Of a stretch of DNA of 64,000 nt, positions 22,352-35,300 are shown piece by piece (position 1 is the stretch's first letter; each line of letters opens with the position of its first letter). The DNA comes from Salvelinus alpinus. Taxonomy: Eukaryota > Chordata > Actinopteri > Salmoniformes > Salmonidae. The stretch lies in NCBI RefSeq assembly GCF_045679555.1, contig NC_092122.1, forward strand, positions 9,587,102-9,651,101, given 5' to 3'. The position numbers and the translations under genes are program-made. A model generated the notes under the pieces. That model ran no database searches and was not told where the DNA came from. It saw nothing but the letters and a program-made list of their open reading frames with translations.

Positions 22352-22769
22352 TGTCTATACAATGGGAGGAGATTGTCATCTTTCCATCTTTCTTCCCTTT
22401 CTCGCTGACTCACTCTCTTTGTCCTCGTTAAATATCTTCATTCTCTTTTCTTCTGATTTTCCTTTGATCCCCCTTTCTCTTTTTTCTGGCTCTGTAGTTT
22501 TATTGTTATTTATTCCCCCCCACCTCTCCACCGCCACTGATATGTTATTTATTGTCTTTCTCCTGTGATTGACAGTTGTGCTAGAGGGGTCACAGTGGAT
22601 GGCTCTGTTTGTGTGAAATAACATCATAATCCTTTTAAATTCCCTCATCCAATAACCTATTTCTGAAATTTGGAAACAAACTTGCGAAATCCGTTAGATT
22701 TGACCCAAAGCATCAATGTTATGAAAGATAAACCTTTAACTTCTGGCCTTTGGGATACAATTATTTTCT

Positions 22770-22811
<42 letters not shown>

Positions 22812-23259
22812 CACTAACCCAAAAAAAGCCATTGATGAAAGAATTGAGCCACAGAAATAAATGATATCATCCCAAAGCTCCCAGGAATACTGCAAGCTTC
22901 CAATTTGACCAGACACAAGGAGAATGCAGTGAGCATTATGACCAGAGAAGGACAGAAGTCAAGACAATGTCATCGCTATAATCCAAGATAAGATTACCAG
23001 GTTACATAATCTCCCATTGTTTGTTCCATTGTGAGTAATGTCTGCCATTGACACACTCACAAACTCTTGACGTACATGTGCACACACATCTACATGTGCC
23101 TGGATAGACGGACCAACGGTTAGAGAGAAAGATGAGAGGGAGAGTAGAGGTTGTATGGCCAGAGGTAGTTGGAATGAGAGAAGGAGAGTAGAACTGTTTA
23201 TAGGTTCAAACCTAGGATTTATCCACTATGCCACTACTCCCCAGTGTTAGGCTCAGCCG
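22352..23259. repeat. (GT)20 microsatellite at 22770-22809 in unassigned sequence
   Basis: A clean GT run lies at 22770-22809. The rest has CT-rich tracts (22380-22500) but no gene or repeat ends that I recognise. Confidence 0.7.
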
Positions 23260-23273
23260 TACCCTTATTGCTG

Positions 23274-23410
23274 TGTGTGCGTGTGTGTGTGCGTGCGTGT
23301 GTGTGTGTGTGTTCTGCTGTGTCTCCCTCAAACACAACCACATACAAGTACACACACACACAAACAAGTACACACACACACACACGTACACACACACACA
23401 CATGCACACA
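23274..23410. repeat. Opposed GT and CA microsatellites
   Basis: GTGTGTGCG words at 23274-23311 are followed, after a unique 35-base spacer, by ACACACA words at 23350-23410. The two are reverse complements, so the region could fold back. Confidence 0.85.
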
Positions 23411-23710
23411 GATGTGCAAATACCAGCCAGGTCACTCAAGATCCACTGGGAAACTCGAAGTCTGTCCAGGTAAGCAGGACGTTGGGAGACGACTTCAAAA
23501 CCGGCCAATAGGGGCAACTGTGAATTAGCATCAAGTAGGTTTGGGATTTGCTAGGGCATTGTCGACGGGGATGGTGGATGGGCGTAAGCCACGAGCTCCG
23601 GCTCCGAGGGTCATGTGTTCAATCTCAGTGCTAGACACCTGTTTTTTCTTTGATTTGTTTTGACCCTATCCCAAACCTTAACCCTCATGCGGTGGAGGAG
23701 ATCTTTGTGG

Positions 23711-24499
23711 GCTATACTCAGCCTTGTATCAGGGTAGTAAGTTGGTGGTCTGTTGATATCCGTCTAGTGGTGTGGGGGGGGCTGTGCTTTAGCAAAGTGG
23801 GTGGGGTTATATCTTGCCACAGTGTCCCCCAACCTCCCCTGTCTCAGTCTCCAGTATCTATGCTGCAATAGTCTATGTGCCGGGGGGCTAGGGTCAGTCT
23901 GTTATATCTGGTGTATTTTTTAAAAACTTTTCTGGTGTCCTGCGTGAATTTAAGTATGCTCCCTCTAATTCGCTCTCTCTCCCTCCCCTCCCAGAGGACC
24001 TAAGACCTAGGATCATGCCTCAGAACTACCTGGCCTGATGACTCCTTGCTGTCCCCAGTCCACCTGGTTTTGCTGCTGCTCCAGTTACAACTGTTCTGCC
24101 TGCAGCTAGGGAACCATGAACTGTTCACCGGACGTGTTACCTTGTCCCGGACCTGCTTTTTTCGACTCCATCTCTCTACCGGACCTGCCGTCTCAACCTC
24201 TGAAATCTTGGCTATGAAAAGCCAACTGACATTTACTACTGAGGTACTGACCTATTGCAACCTCTACAACCACATGATTATTATTTCACCCTGCTGGTCA
24301 TCTTTGAACATTTTGTAGAACAATCTGGCCTTAAATGGCCATGTACTCTTATAATCTCTACCTGGGGGGGTTTTCCTAGCCACCGTGCTTCTACATCTGC
24401 ATTGCTTGCTGTTTGGGGTTTTAGGCTGGGTTTCTGTATAGCACTTTGTGACATCTGCTGATGTAAAAAGGGCTTTATAAATACATTTGATTGATTGAA
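23711..24499 (+). mobile_element. Interspersed repeat, copy 2
   Basis: Collinear with 28823-29687: CTATACTCAGCCTTGT at the start, AGGGTAGTAAGTTGGTGG, a GGACCTAAGACCTAGGA block, GACTCCTTGCTGTCCCCAGT and finally AAAAAGGGCTTTATAAATAC with a TTGATTGATTG tail. It lacks the middle block with GAGGACTGGCCACCCCTCAG. No open frame of note. Confidence 0.8.
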
Positions 24500-25428
24500 C
24501 TTAACAATTGGCAATGAAAACCTAAACTTAACTGTTAACATTTGACGTTTCTGAATTCTGCATTGAGACAGAGAGCTTGTTGACACACACACACACACAC
24601 ACACAATCCCTGGAGAGGAGTAAGGACCTGGGTTGCTTTCAGTAGCGTGTCAGTGTGTGTCACAGTGAAAAAGCGGTCCGGTCTGCGGAAGGCTGTAAAA
24701 GTGTCAACAGAATGATGTGGCTGAGGGGGTCATTGTCAGGGTAACCAGTGGTGATATAGGGCCATGAGTTAGGACCTGTGGTTAAGATACAGGACCAGGA
24801 AGTGGAAACAAACAGTGTTCATCATCTAATGCAATGAGTGGCAATAAACAGTATCATGCAGGTCAAAATAACTGGCTACACCTGTACACATATCTTAGCC
24901 TAACACCATAAATTTGTGTTGCCATAGCACTATATTATCAGCCATCTCTAGATTGTCTGAGTCTATAATCATCACCTCAATGGTGCCATTGAATGTTGTA
25001 TTACAGTCATAATGAAACTGTCCAAAACTACAATGTGATCACACATAGCTGTTTTCTCAACCCACTCATACATTTGTTTTATGTCAGCTCCTCATTTTTT
25101 TGGAACTATCTGTTGCGAGATTGAGTGTTCGCTCGGGTCCTTGGGGACGAGGGGCGAGTTTTCAAACGAGTCCCCGCACCGTGGGGTGCCAACACACACC
25201 CCAACAAAAAGGCTAAAAATAAAAGTGTGATGCTTCACTGCAACTTAGTCTAGCTCTAATTGGGCGGCTGGTTTTAGGTGTGTGAGAGTGTGTCATGTAA
25301 GGCTGAGAATAGCCAGAGAGCTCACGATGCGATATTATCACCATACTTTTCTCTCCCTGTTCACTCTCCTTTCTTCACCCTCCTCTCTCTCCCTGTTCAC
25401 TCACCTTTCTTCACTCTCCCTCTTTCAC
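24500..25428. other. No gene seen
   Basis: Contains a short CA repeat at 24583-24604 and ordinary sequence. No domain, splice series or element end recognised. Confidence 0.5.
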
Positions 25429-25608
25429 TGATTGTCATTAAGTGATTTACACCTATCATGTCAGGTTTAACACACAACCTCCCTCCCCTGATTGTCATTA
25501 AGTGATTTACACCTATCATGTCAGGTTTAACACACAACCTCCCTCCCCTGATTGTCATTAAGTGATTTACACCTATCATGTCAGGTTTAACACACAACCT
25601 CCCTCCCC
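25429..25608. repeat. 60-bp minisatellite, 3 units
   Basis: Three identical 60-bp units beginning CTGATTGTCATTAAGTGATT, spaced exactly 60 bases apart. A fourth partial start (CCTGATTGACAC) follows, and partly related CTCCCTGTTCACTC words precede it. Identity of the units suggests recent expansion. Confidence 0.95.
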
Positions 25609-25609
25609 T

Positions 25610-28223
25610 GATTGACACACCCCTCTCCTCTCTCCCCCAGTCTGGCTTTTGATTCCTCCGTTCCGCCCCTTATCATGCACTGCATCATATCCAGGATCCC
25701 TTATAGATCAAACAGGACACTCAGACAGAACGTGACTGACCTATTATGACCTAGCAGTAGCCTTCAGGAGCGTGTCTCAATGGAATGGCTCCCTCTCCTT
25801 TTCTTCTCTCCTTCATCTGGACATAGAAATACAGAAAGACAAGAATAGAATAGGTGAGAAACTCATCAGTTTGAACAAATGTTGAGACAAGTAGAAAAAC
25901 CCATTTCCACCTCATTCATGTCATCAGCCGGCACCAGTGACAGGTCACAATCTATCCCCCGCTCCGTACCAAGGTCACTCCGCCTCCTCTGGACGACCTT
26001 CCGGCTCCCACCTGCACGGCCCAGAATACCAGCTCTGACACAAACCTTCATACCAGCTCTAAAAGGGCAGGAATACCAATAAATCAGTCTAAACTCCTGT
26101 CCCCTCTCCACCTTTACAGATCTGACGGTGGGTGGCCTCTGACCACCATGTTTAATTTGTTTCCCAGGTGTTTCCTTTAGCTGTGGATGGTGCAAGATGT
26201 GGGGGCTCGTGCTAGTCAGGTATTATGAGAGGAAGGGGCTGACTGGTTAGCGATGGGAGCTGGTATTGGTCAGCAGGAATGGTCAGCTATAGGGGCTTGG
26301 ACTAAAACTGGTCGTTTTAAAAGCTAGTAGTGGTTGGACAATGCAAACATCATACAGTGCATTCCTATTGTCATATCATGCAAATAAGCATAGGGTGGCA
26401 CAAAACGGGAGTATATTGGCCTACACTGTACGATATGGAAGTATCTTCAACTGGAAATCAGTTGGGAATCAAAACCACAAAGGTATTACCATATCAAGTG
26501 CGTTGAGGAAACCTGACTACTTTTGGGAGGGATGTGTGTGTAGAAACCTTCTCTCTGTTGATTTGAAAGAGACAACCGTGGTACTGGGGCGGAGCTTTGT
26601 ATTCATAGATCTAACGGACACAGATTCACTGAGGGTGATGGTCACAGATGTTTTGCGTGGCTGTGTCTGGCACGGCTTGGCAGAGACTGTGTCAGTCCAG
26701 GACTGGTCACAGACAAACATCTGGAGCCTGATGAAGGCTAATCATTGAGTCACAGACACACGTGTACACACACATAGTCACTGGCCCTGTAAACGATGCT
26801 GGTAATCACAGGAGGGAGCTGGGGGCCTATCAGCCATTACCATTGAAACCAGGAAAAACAGACAATAGAAAAAACACATTCTGAGATTAGGTTTCTATAT
26901 ACGTGTAGATTGAAATGATTGACAGCTTCTATAGAAACGGTAATAATGTCAAAGACTATGTTGTCTGCCACAGCTGGGTACTTTAATGTCAACCTAAACT
27001 TGTGTGTGTATCTATAGGGGAAGGGCTGTTATGGAACTCTATGAATCTTAACGAACTTACAGCTAGCTACCTCTGACAATGTCAGCTCCAACTACCATCA
27101 CACTCATCGTCTACTTTTAGCCTGCCAAAGGTGGGTTGTGAATCGCTGGTTGTAAATTGTGCCAAAGCGAGGTGTTTTTCTCGCCTCCACTTGCATGGGT
27201 GTGTGCATGTGTGCGTGTGTATGTGAAATATCTCTCTGACACAAATACACACACACACATTGCACTTTGCTGAGTATGAAAAGAGAGAGAGAGGGGGAGA
27301 GCGGTGCAGCCTGTAAAATGACACTGACATACGCACAAGCGCTTGCACGCATGCACACACAAGCAAACAAGCAAATACGCACACACACATATATACACAC
27401 AAACACAGGATCAGTGTGTGTTTTTCCACGTCTCCCTCTTCTCCTGCGTACTGAGGTCTTTGTTGTTCTTGACAGATGGTGATAATCAGTATTGTCTGTG
27501 GGAGACAGAGGTCGGACCATTTATTACCCATACAGCACACGTCAACAACGCCCAAACACCAAACCTTACCCTGTGTGTGCCTGTGTGTGTCTGTGTCCAA
27601 AAAATACAGCCAAATAAAGCCTCATATTCTGATATACTCAGTATATGAGGGGGTAGAGAGAGAGCATAGACAAAGGAGAGAAAGGATGGGTATATTAAAA
27701 CAACAGAAGTCGTGTTCAAGCCTTGTCTGTTGAGTGTGTGTCCTGTGGGTAGCACTTTAGTTTCAGAAACGTTTGAATGAAACATACTGTAGGCCTGCAG
27801 GCAGTTGGTTTTCATTTAGGCATCACAAAATATGCTATCTAGCTCCCTAAAATGGCATCACATGTCATTACTTGTGTCATTGTTTTTGTCAGAGAACTGT
27901 GTCTATATATTCCCATAATAAAGGTTTACATTAAACGTCACATTTCCTGTGTATGCTTATGTAATAACCACAGGCTTTGATCCAAAAACAACAGCATTGA
28001 TCTCAGTGTCACAGATCCAATGAATGAAAAAAAAGAAGCAGTGTGTGTGTGTGTGTGTTTGGGCGCGTGCACATGCAGTGGTGTGTTTGTGTGTGGGCTG
28101 GTGTATTAGCAAGGAGCTCTTTGACTGGAGAACAGACACTGCGATGTTTATCTGAGAAATGAGGTGCGGTGTGCCTGTTGTGTTTACTCACCCCCTCGTG
28201 TATTTGAATGTTAAAAAAAAAAA
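25610..28223. other. No gene supported; scattered CA/GT words
   Basis: A 135-codon open frame at 26341-26748 has no recognisable domain and no flanking splice or promoter signals that I can argue for. CA- and GT-rich runs occur at 27220-27400 and 28040-28100. I see no transposon ends. Confidence 0.5.
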
Positions 28224-28412
28224 GGGTGATAGAAGCATGTATTAAGTGAAGGGTGATAGAAGCATGTATTAAGTGAAGGGTGATAGAAGCATGTATTAAG
28301 TGAAGGGTGATAGAAGCATGTATTAAGTGAAGGGTGATAGAAGCATGTATTAAGTGAAGGGTGATAGAAGCATGTATTAAGTGAAGGGTGATAGAAGCAT
28401 GTATTAAGTGAA
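28224..28412. repeat. 27-bp minisatellite, 7 units
   Basis: Seven units of GGGTGATAGAAGCATGTATT plus AAGTGAA, all identical as far as I can see, preceded by an A-run at 28213-28223. A nine-residue repeat in the minus-strand open frame is a by-product. Confidence 0.96.
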
Positions 28413-28822
28413 GATGAAAGAGAGATCCATCATGTGAAGACATGTAAACAGTCTGAGGCCACGACTTACCATCCAGAGGCAATGGCTCGTAAAAGTGATG
28501 AATGTTCTAACAACACTCTGCCCTCCGACCTGCAAAAGACATTCTGCGTCTTCCTGAGTCTCTCTGGAGAGCATGTGCTAATGAAATATTGCCTGTAGAT
28601 TTCCTGCAGTAGCCTTATCAAACAGCATAGTTGATCTAGTGTTGAATATTTATCAGGGATGGGGGTTGGTTGTGGTCAAGGTTAGGGTCAGTTACAGTAG
28701 TAATGAGGTTGTCAGTTTGACCCCAGGGACTTGGCCTTTGGTCCAACACCATGCAGTAGGGTTGTGTTGGTAAAATCACTAGGGAAGCCAAGCCACCCAG
28801 CAAAAAAAGCCATATTACATCC

Positions 28823-29687
28823 TATACTCTGCCTTGTCTCAGGGTAGTAAGTTGGTGGTTGAAGTTATCCCTCTAGCGGTGTGGGGGCTGTGCTTTGGTA
28901 TAGTGGGCGGGTTATATCCTGCCGTGTTGGCTCTGTCTGGGGGTATAGTCGGACGGGGCCACAGTGTCTCCCGACCCCTCCTTTCTCAGCCTCCAGTAAT
29001 TATGCTGCAATAGTTTGTTGGGGGACTAGGGTCAGTCTGTTATATCTGGAGTATTTCTCCTGTCTTATCTGGTGTCCTGTGTGAATTTAAGTATGCTACC
29101 TCTAATTCTCTATTACTCTTTTCTCGGAGGACCTGAGCCCTAGGACCATGCCTCAGGACTACCTGGCCTGATGACTCCTTGCTGTCCCCAGTCCACCTGT
29201 TTGTGCTGCTGCTCCAGTTTCAACTGTTCTGCCTGCAGCTATGGAACCCTGACCTGTTCACTGGACGTGCTATCTTGCTCCGGACCTGCTGTTTTCGACT
29301 CTCTCTCTCTACCGCACCTGCTGTCTCTAATTCAGAATGATCGGCTATGAAAAGCCAACTGATATCTACTCTTGAAGTGCTGACCTGTTGCACCCTCTAC
29401 AACCACTGTGATTATTATTATTTGACCCTGCTGGTCATCTATGAATGTTTGAACATATTGGCCATGTACTGTTATAATCTCCACCCGGCACAGCCAGAAG
29501 AGGACTGGCCACCCCTCAGAGCCTGGTTCCTCTCTAGGTTTCTTCCTAGGTTCCTGCCTTTCTTGGGAGTTTTCCTAGCTTGATGTGGGGTTTTGGGGTT
29601 TGGGGTTTGAGGTTTGAGGCTGGGTTTCTGTATAGCACTTTGTTACATTGGCGTTATAAAAAGGGCTTTATAAATACATTTGATTGA
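28823..29687 (+). mobile_element. Interspersed repeat, copy 3 (longest)
   Basis: Same family as 23711-24499, with the additional block GAGGACTGGCCACCCCTCAG that the minus-strand copy at 14128-14476 also has. It ends with AAAAAGGGCTTTATAAATAC and ATTTGATTGAT. A GGGGTTTTGGGGTTTGGGGT slip-type run near 29586 is specific to this copy. Confidence 0.82.
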
Positions 29688-29757
29688 TAATTGCGTTGTT
29701 TGCTCTATGACCTGTTACTTCATATGCCTTGCCACCGTGATATATAGGCCTAAGGCC

Positions 29758-32700
29758 AAGATATGGCGCCGAAGGAGATGGCAGCTGTTTTACGATCCCA
29801 TAACCAATTGTGCTATTGTGTATGTTTTTTTGCGTAATTTGTCAGTTATTTTGTACATTATGTTTCTGCCAGTGTCTTATGACTGAAAAGAGCTTCTAGA
29901 TATCAGGACAGCGATTACTCACCCCGTACTGAAGGAATACTTTTTCTTCAACGAGACGGATTTACTTCAGACGCCCGTCAAGGCCCTCATCCCCGTCATT
30001 CGCAGGAAAAAGAGACAGAGGTATCGTGGACAAAGGTCTGGGTGCCTTGTAAGGATCCGTTGCCGAGAGGGTAATCTACATTCACAATCGGTCCTATTAG
30101 CCAACGTACAAACAATCGATCACGTATATCCTACCAACGGGACATTAAAAAGTGTAATATCTTATGTTTCACTGAGTCGTGGATGAACGACAATATGGAT
30201 AACATACAGCTGGCGGGATTTAAGCTTTTTCGGCAGGATGGAACAGCGGCCTCTGGTAAGACAAGGGGTGGCGGTCTGTGTATATTTGTAAACAACAGCT
30301 GGTGCATGAAATCTAAAGAGGTCTTGAGGTTTTGCTCGCCGGAGGTAGAGTTTCTCATCATAAGATGTAGACCATATTATTTACCAAGAGAGTTTTCATC
30401 TGTATTTTCCGTAGCTGTTTATCACCACAAACCGATGCTGGCACTAACACCGCACTCAATGAGCTGTATATGGCCATAAGCCTACAGGAAAACGCACATC
30501 CAGAGGCGGTGCTCCTAGTGGCCGGGGACTTTAATCCATGGAAACTCAAATCCGTTTTAATTCATTTCTACCAGCATGTTAAATGTGCACCCAGAGGGAC
30601 AAAAACTCTAGACCACCTTGACTCCACACACAGAGACACGTACAAAGCTCTCACTCCATTTGACAAATCTGACCTTAATTCTATCCTCCTGATTCCTGCT
30701 TACAAGCTAAAACTAAAGCAGGAAGCACCAGTGACTCAGTCAATAAGAAAGTGGTCAGATGAAGCAGATGCTAAGCTACAGGACTGTTTTTCTAGCACAG
30801 ACTGGAATATGTTCCGGGAGTCTTCCAATGGCATTGAGGAGCACACCTCATCAGTCACTGGCTTCATCAATAAGTGCATTGATGACATCGTTCCTAGAGT
30901 GAACGTATATACATACCCCAACCAGAAGCCATGGATTACAGGCAATATCCGCACTGAGCTAAAGGGTAGAGCTGCCTCTTTCAAGGAGTGGGACTCTAAC
31001 CCGGAAGCTTATAAGAAATCCCGCTATGCCCGCCAACGAACCATCAAACAGGCAAAGCGTCAATACATAACTAAGATTGAATCGTACTACAGCGGCTCCG
31101 ACGCTCGTCGGATGTGGCAGGGCTTGCAAACTATTATAGAATACAAAGGGAAGCACAGCCACGAGATGCCCAGTGACACGAGCCTACCAGACGAGCTAAA
31201 TTACTTCTATGCTCGCTAAGAGGCAAGTAACACTTAAGCATGCATAAGAGCACCAGCTGTTCCCTGATGACTGTGATCACGCCGTTCGTAAGACCTTTAA
31301 ACAAGTCAACATTCACAAGGCCACAGGGCCAGACGGATTACCAGGACGTGTACTCCGATCATGCGCTGACCAACTGGCAAGTGTCTTCACTGACATTTTC
31401 AACCTGTCCCTGACTGGGTCTGTAATACCAACATGTTTCAAGCAGACCACCATAGTTCCTGTGCCCAAGAACACTAAGGTAACCTGCCTAAATGACTACT
31501 GACCCGTAGCACTCACTTCTGTAGCCATGAAGTGCTTTGAAAGGCTAGTCATGGCTCACATCAACACCAATATCCCAGAATCCCTAGACCATCTCCAATT
31601 TGTATACCTCCCCAACAGATCCACAGATGACACAATCTCTATTGCACTCAACACTGCCCTTTCCCACCTGGACAAAAGGAACACCTATGTGAGAATGCTA
31701 TTCATTGACTACAGCACAGCGTTCAACAACATAGTGCCACTAAAGCTCAGCACTAAGCTAAAGACCCTGGGAAACACCTCCCTCTGCAACTGGATCCTGG
31801 ACTTCCTGACGGGCCGCTCCCAGGTGGTAAGGGTAGGTAACAACACATCCGCCACGCTGATCCTCAACACGGTGGCCCCTCAGGGGTGCGTGCTCAGTCC
31901 CCTCCTGTACTCCCTGTTCACTCATGACTGCATGGCCAGATACAACACCATCATCAAGTTTGCCGATGACACAACAGTGGTAGGCCTGATCACCAACAAC
32001 GATGAGACAGCCTAAAGGGATGTCAGAGACCTGGCCGTGTGGTGCCAGGACAACAACTTTTCCCTCAACGTGATCAAGACAAAGGAGATGATTGTGGAAT
32101 ACAGGAAAAAGAGGACTGAGCTCGCCCCCATTCTCATCAACGTGGCTGCAGGGGAGCAGGTTGAGAGCATCAAGTTCCTTGATGTCAACATCACCAACAA
32201 ACTATCATGGTCCTTAAGAGGGCATGCCAAAGCCTATTCCCTCTCAGGAGACTGAAAAGATTTGGCATGGGTCCTCATATCCTCAAAAGGTTCTACAGCT
32301 GCACCATCGAGAGCATCCTGACTGGTTGCATCACTGCCTGGTATGGCAACTGCTTGGCCTCTAACCGCAAGACACTACAGAGGGTAATGCATACGGTCCG
32401 GTACATCACTGGCGCCAAGCTTCCTGCCTTTGAGGACCTCTACACCAGGCGGTGTTAGAGGAAGGCCCTAAAAATTGTCATATTCCAGCCACCCTATTCA
32501 TAGACTGTTCACTCTGCTACCGCACGGCAAGTGGTACTGGTCCAAAAGTCTAGGTCCAAAAGGCTTCTTAACAGCTTCTACCCTTAAAGCCATAAGACTC
32601 CTGAACAGCTAATCAAAGGGCTACCCAGACTCCTCTTTTACGCTGACACTACTCTCTGTTTATTATCTATGCATAGTAACTCTACCTAGATATTACCTCA

Positions 32701-32950
32701 ATTACCTTGAAATATCGGTGCCCCTGCACATTAACTCTATCGGTACCCACTGTATATAGTCTCACTACTGTTATTTTAAAGCTGTTGTATAATTATTTGT
32801 TACTTTTATTTTCAATTTTTTACTTAACACTTTTTTTTCTTATCTTCTTAAAGCATTTTTGTTTAATGGCTTGTAAGTAAGCATTTCACTGTAAGGTCCC
32901 TCTACCTGTTGTATTCGGCAGATGTGACAAATGCAATTTGATTTGATTTG
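29758..32950 (+). mobile_element. LINE copy 2 (L2/Rex1-like, RSg-1-type), near full length
   Basis: Starts near GATATGGCGCCGAAGGAGAT and ends with TGACAAATGCAATTTGATTT and TGATTTG at about 32950. It begins 70 bases after the preceding interspersed repeat. A 3' untranslated part with GTAAGTAAGCATTTCACTG precedes the end. It is the most complete of the LINE copies here and shows the order endonuclease, linker, polymerase, C-terminal part. No clear target duplication was found. Confidence 0.88.
30150..32600 (+). pseudogene. LINE ORF2: endonuclease and reverse transcriptase, broken
   Basis: An apurinic-type endonuclease part shows CFTESWMND and GGGLCIFVNN, then LVAGDFNPW after a frameshift (30470 onward). 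A 249-codon open stretch carries the linker (ITKIESYYSG, MWQGLQTI). Polymerase: [10 protein letters not shown], motif [27 protein letters not shown], and motif [13 protein letters not shown]. The C-terminal part has RRLKRFGMG and [10 protein letters not shown]. Breaks include a frameshift before LVAGDFN, TGA in place of the Arg codon after LNDY (31501), TAA after DETA, and losses near 32460-32600. Non-functional but polymerase motifs A and C are intact. Confidence 0.88.
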
Positions 32951-33118
32951 ACAATAAGAAGACACAGTGGCAGAATAAATTCAACCCCATGTTTGTTTCA
33001 TCACAAAACTGGAGAACTACCCGTCCGGTGAAGTCCACAAAACATATTGCATGTAACAAACAGCATGGTTGAGCAAGTTAATGTTTCCAACATTTTCGGA
33101 CTACTAAACAATTATTAG
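32951..33118. other. No gene seen
   Basis: Short unassigned stretch between LINE and LTR. Confidence 0.4.
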
Positions 33119-33490
33119 TGTAAAGGGTGCGTGTTGGTGGCAGGGAAGTCAGACGCAGAAGAATCGAACTTGGTATAAACGGAGTTGTTTAATCAGTGCT
33201 TCACAAAACTCCAAAACCAAAATAATTTAAAAAAGTGGGTACAAAATCCGTCGCGCACCAACACATAATACACAAACATAGTCAAACAATCACCGACAAG
33301 GACATGAGGGGAGACAGAGGGTTAAATAACCAACTGGTAATTGATGGGATTGGAACCATGTGTGAAGGAAGACAAGACAAAACCAATGTAAAATGACAAA
33401 TGGATCAGTGATGGCTAGAAGGTCGGTGACATCGACCGCCGAACACCTCCCGAACAAGGAGAGGGACCGACTTCGGCGGAAGTCGTGACA
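33119..33490 (-). mobile_element. Solo LTR, 372 bp, minus strand
   Basis: Plus-strand ends are TGTAAAGGG and GTCGTGACA, so the LTR reads TGTCACGAC...CCTTTACA on the minus strand. Flanks ATTAG and ATTGG differ at one base, a probable 5-bp duplication. The sequence matches, by recall, a common salmonid Gypsy-type LTR (GGGACCGACTTCGGCGGAAG near the end). No internal retroelement genes follow on either side. Confidence 0.82.
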
Positions 33491-33595
33491 ATTGGTTTAG
33501 AAACACGGAGAGTGGTGAAGACAAAGAAAACAGGAGCTGCCGCCGCTATCCCAGCACCAATTCAACTTCAACATTTCAACATCATCTTATCACCT

Positions 33596-33728
33596 TTGGT
33601 TACTACATGATTCCATGTGTTATTTCATGGTTTTGATATCTTCACTATTATTCTACAATGTAGAAAATAGTAAAAATAAAGAAAAACCCTTGAATGAGTA
33701 GGTGTGTCCAAACTTTTGACTGGTACTG
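33596..33728 (+). mobile_element. Solo right end of another Tc1-like family
   Basis: GGTTACTACATGATTCCATG, then AAAAACCCTTGAATGAGTAG and the end CCAAACTTTTGACTGGTACTG followed by TA. I recall this as the terminal repeat of a widespread fish Tc1 family. The rest of the element is absent. Confidence 0.82.
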
Positions 33729-33730
33729 TA

Positions 33731-34317
33731 TAATATCAACATACACACTTACATATGGTACTAATCTACATATGGTACTAAAACCCTGAGTATCTCTCTG
33801 TTCTCCTCCCATCACCGACGTTCCGGGTCATTCTATGTTCCATGTATTCCATCTCTCTCTACTTAGAGAGCCTCTCCATCTCTTCCATTGTGGGTACAGT
33901 CTTCTCTCATGTAATGATTGTATCAGGGAGGTAATAACCCCGACTCAAGCACTCATTTCCCCTCACTCCCTTACACATCTTATACCCGCCTCTGGAGCAC
34001 TTTACTTTCAGTGCTAAAATAACAGGGTAACAGGAAACAACCGGGAAATAAGACTGCAACAACCAGGTAAGAATGTGGTAATAACCAGTTAGTATGTAGC
34101 TGCTAAATACTAATATAAAGCCAAAAACCATCAATAACGGAGGCTAATCAGCAACATTTAAGTAGTAAGTATTTAAGGCAATTTTACCTCTTATTTGCAG
34201 CACCGTCTACACTTATTAAGAATATACTTGGAACTTTTGTAGAAAGACTGTTTATTTAAACGTTTGAGAAACTACATCATACTTATACTGAATGTGCGCC
34301 AACCTCAACTTACTTTT
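33731..34317. other. No gene seen
   Basis: Low-complexity CT words near 33790-33910, and a repeated ACATATGGTACTAA at 33751 and 33768. No gene or element identified. Confidence 0.5.
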
Positions 34318-35300
34318 GGGTCTTTGCGTGTAGCTGGGTCTTTGCTTGTAGCTGGGTCTTTGCTTGTAGCTGGGTCTTTGCTTGTAGCTGGGTCTTTGCT
34401 TGTAGCTGGGTCTTTGCCTGTAGCTTGGTCTTTGCCTGTAGCTGGGTCTTTGCCTGTAGCTGGGTCTTTGCCTGTAGCTGGGTCTTTGCCTGTAGCTGGG
34501 TCTTTGCCTGTAGCTGGGTCTTTGCCTGTAACTGGGTCTTTGCTTGTAGCTGGGTCTTTGCTTGTAGCTGGGTCTTTGCTTGTAGCTGGGTCTTTGCTTG
34601 TAGCTGGGTCTTTGCCTGTAGCTGGGTCTTTGCCTGTAGCTGGGTCTTTGCTTGTAGCTGGGTCTTTGCTTGTAGCTGGGTCTTTGCTTGTAGCTGGGTC
34701 TTTGCTTGTAGCTGGGTCTTTGCTTGTAGCTGGGTCTTTGCCTGTAGCTGGGTCTTTGCCTGTAGCTGGGTCTTTGCTTGTAGCTGGGTCTTTGCCTGTA
34801 GCTGGGTCTTTGCCTGTAGCTGGGTCTTTGCCTGTAGCTGGGTCTTTGCCTGTAGCTGGGTCTTTGCCTGTAGCTGGGTCTTTGCCTGTAGCTGGGTCTT
34901 TGCCTGTAGCTGGGTCTTTGCTTGTAGCTGGGTCTTTGCTTGTAGCTGGGTCTTTGCTTGTAGCTGGGTCTTTGCTTGTAGCTGGGTCTTTGCTTGTAGC
35001 TGGGTCTTTGCTTGTAGCTGGGTCTTTGCTTGTAGCTGGGTCTTTGCTTGTAGCTGGGTCTTTGCTTGTAGCTGGGTCTTTGCTTGTAGCTGGGTCTTTG
35101 CTTGTAGCTGGGTCTTTGCTTGTAACTGGGTCTTTGCTTGTAACTGGGTTTTTGCTTGTAGCTGGGTCTTTGCTTGTAGCTGGGTCTTTGCTTGTAGCTG
35201 GGTCTTTGCTTGTAGCTGGGTCTTTGCTTGTAACTGGGTCTTTGCTTGTAGCTGGGTCTTTGCTTGTAGCTGGGTCTTTGCTTGTAGCTGGGTCTTTGCT
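34318..35300. repeat. 18-bp minisatellite, 54 units in perfect register
   Basis: Unit GGGTCTTTGCTTGTAGCT. The first starts at 34318 and the last partial at 35290, exactly 54 x 18 bases apart, so there is no net length change across 972 bases. Variants: GCTT or GCCT in many units, GTAACT in four, GGGTTT in one, GTAGCTT in one, and GCGTGT in the first. Because 18 is a multiple of three, several frames stay open; the minus frame encodes a QAKTQL hexamer repeat within a 348-codon open frame, in which nearly all these changes are silent. Probably a non-coding VNTR, but see findings. Confidence 0.97.

Noticed and set aside
26341-26748. 135-codon open frame as a host gene
   Set aside because: No known domain, no convincing splice or promoter context, and composition like surrounding sequence.
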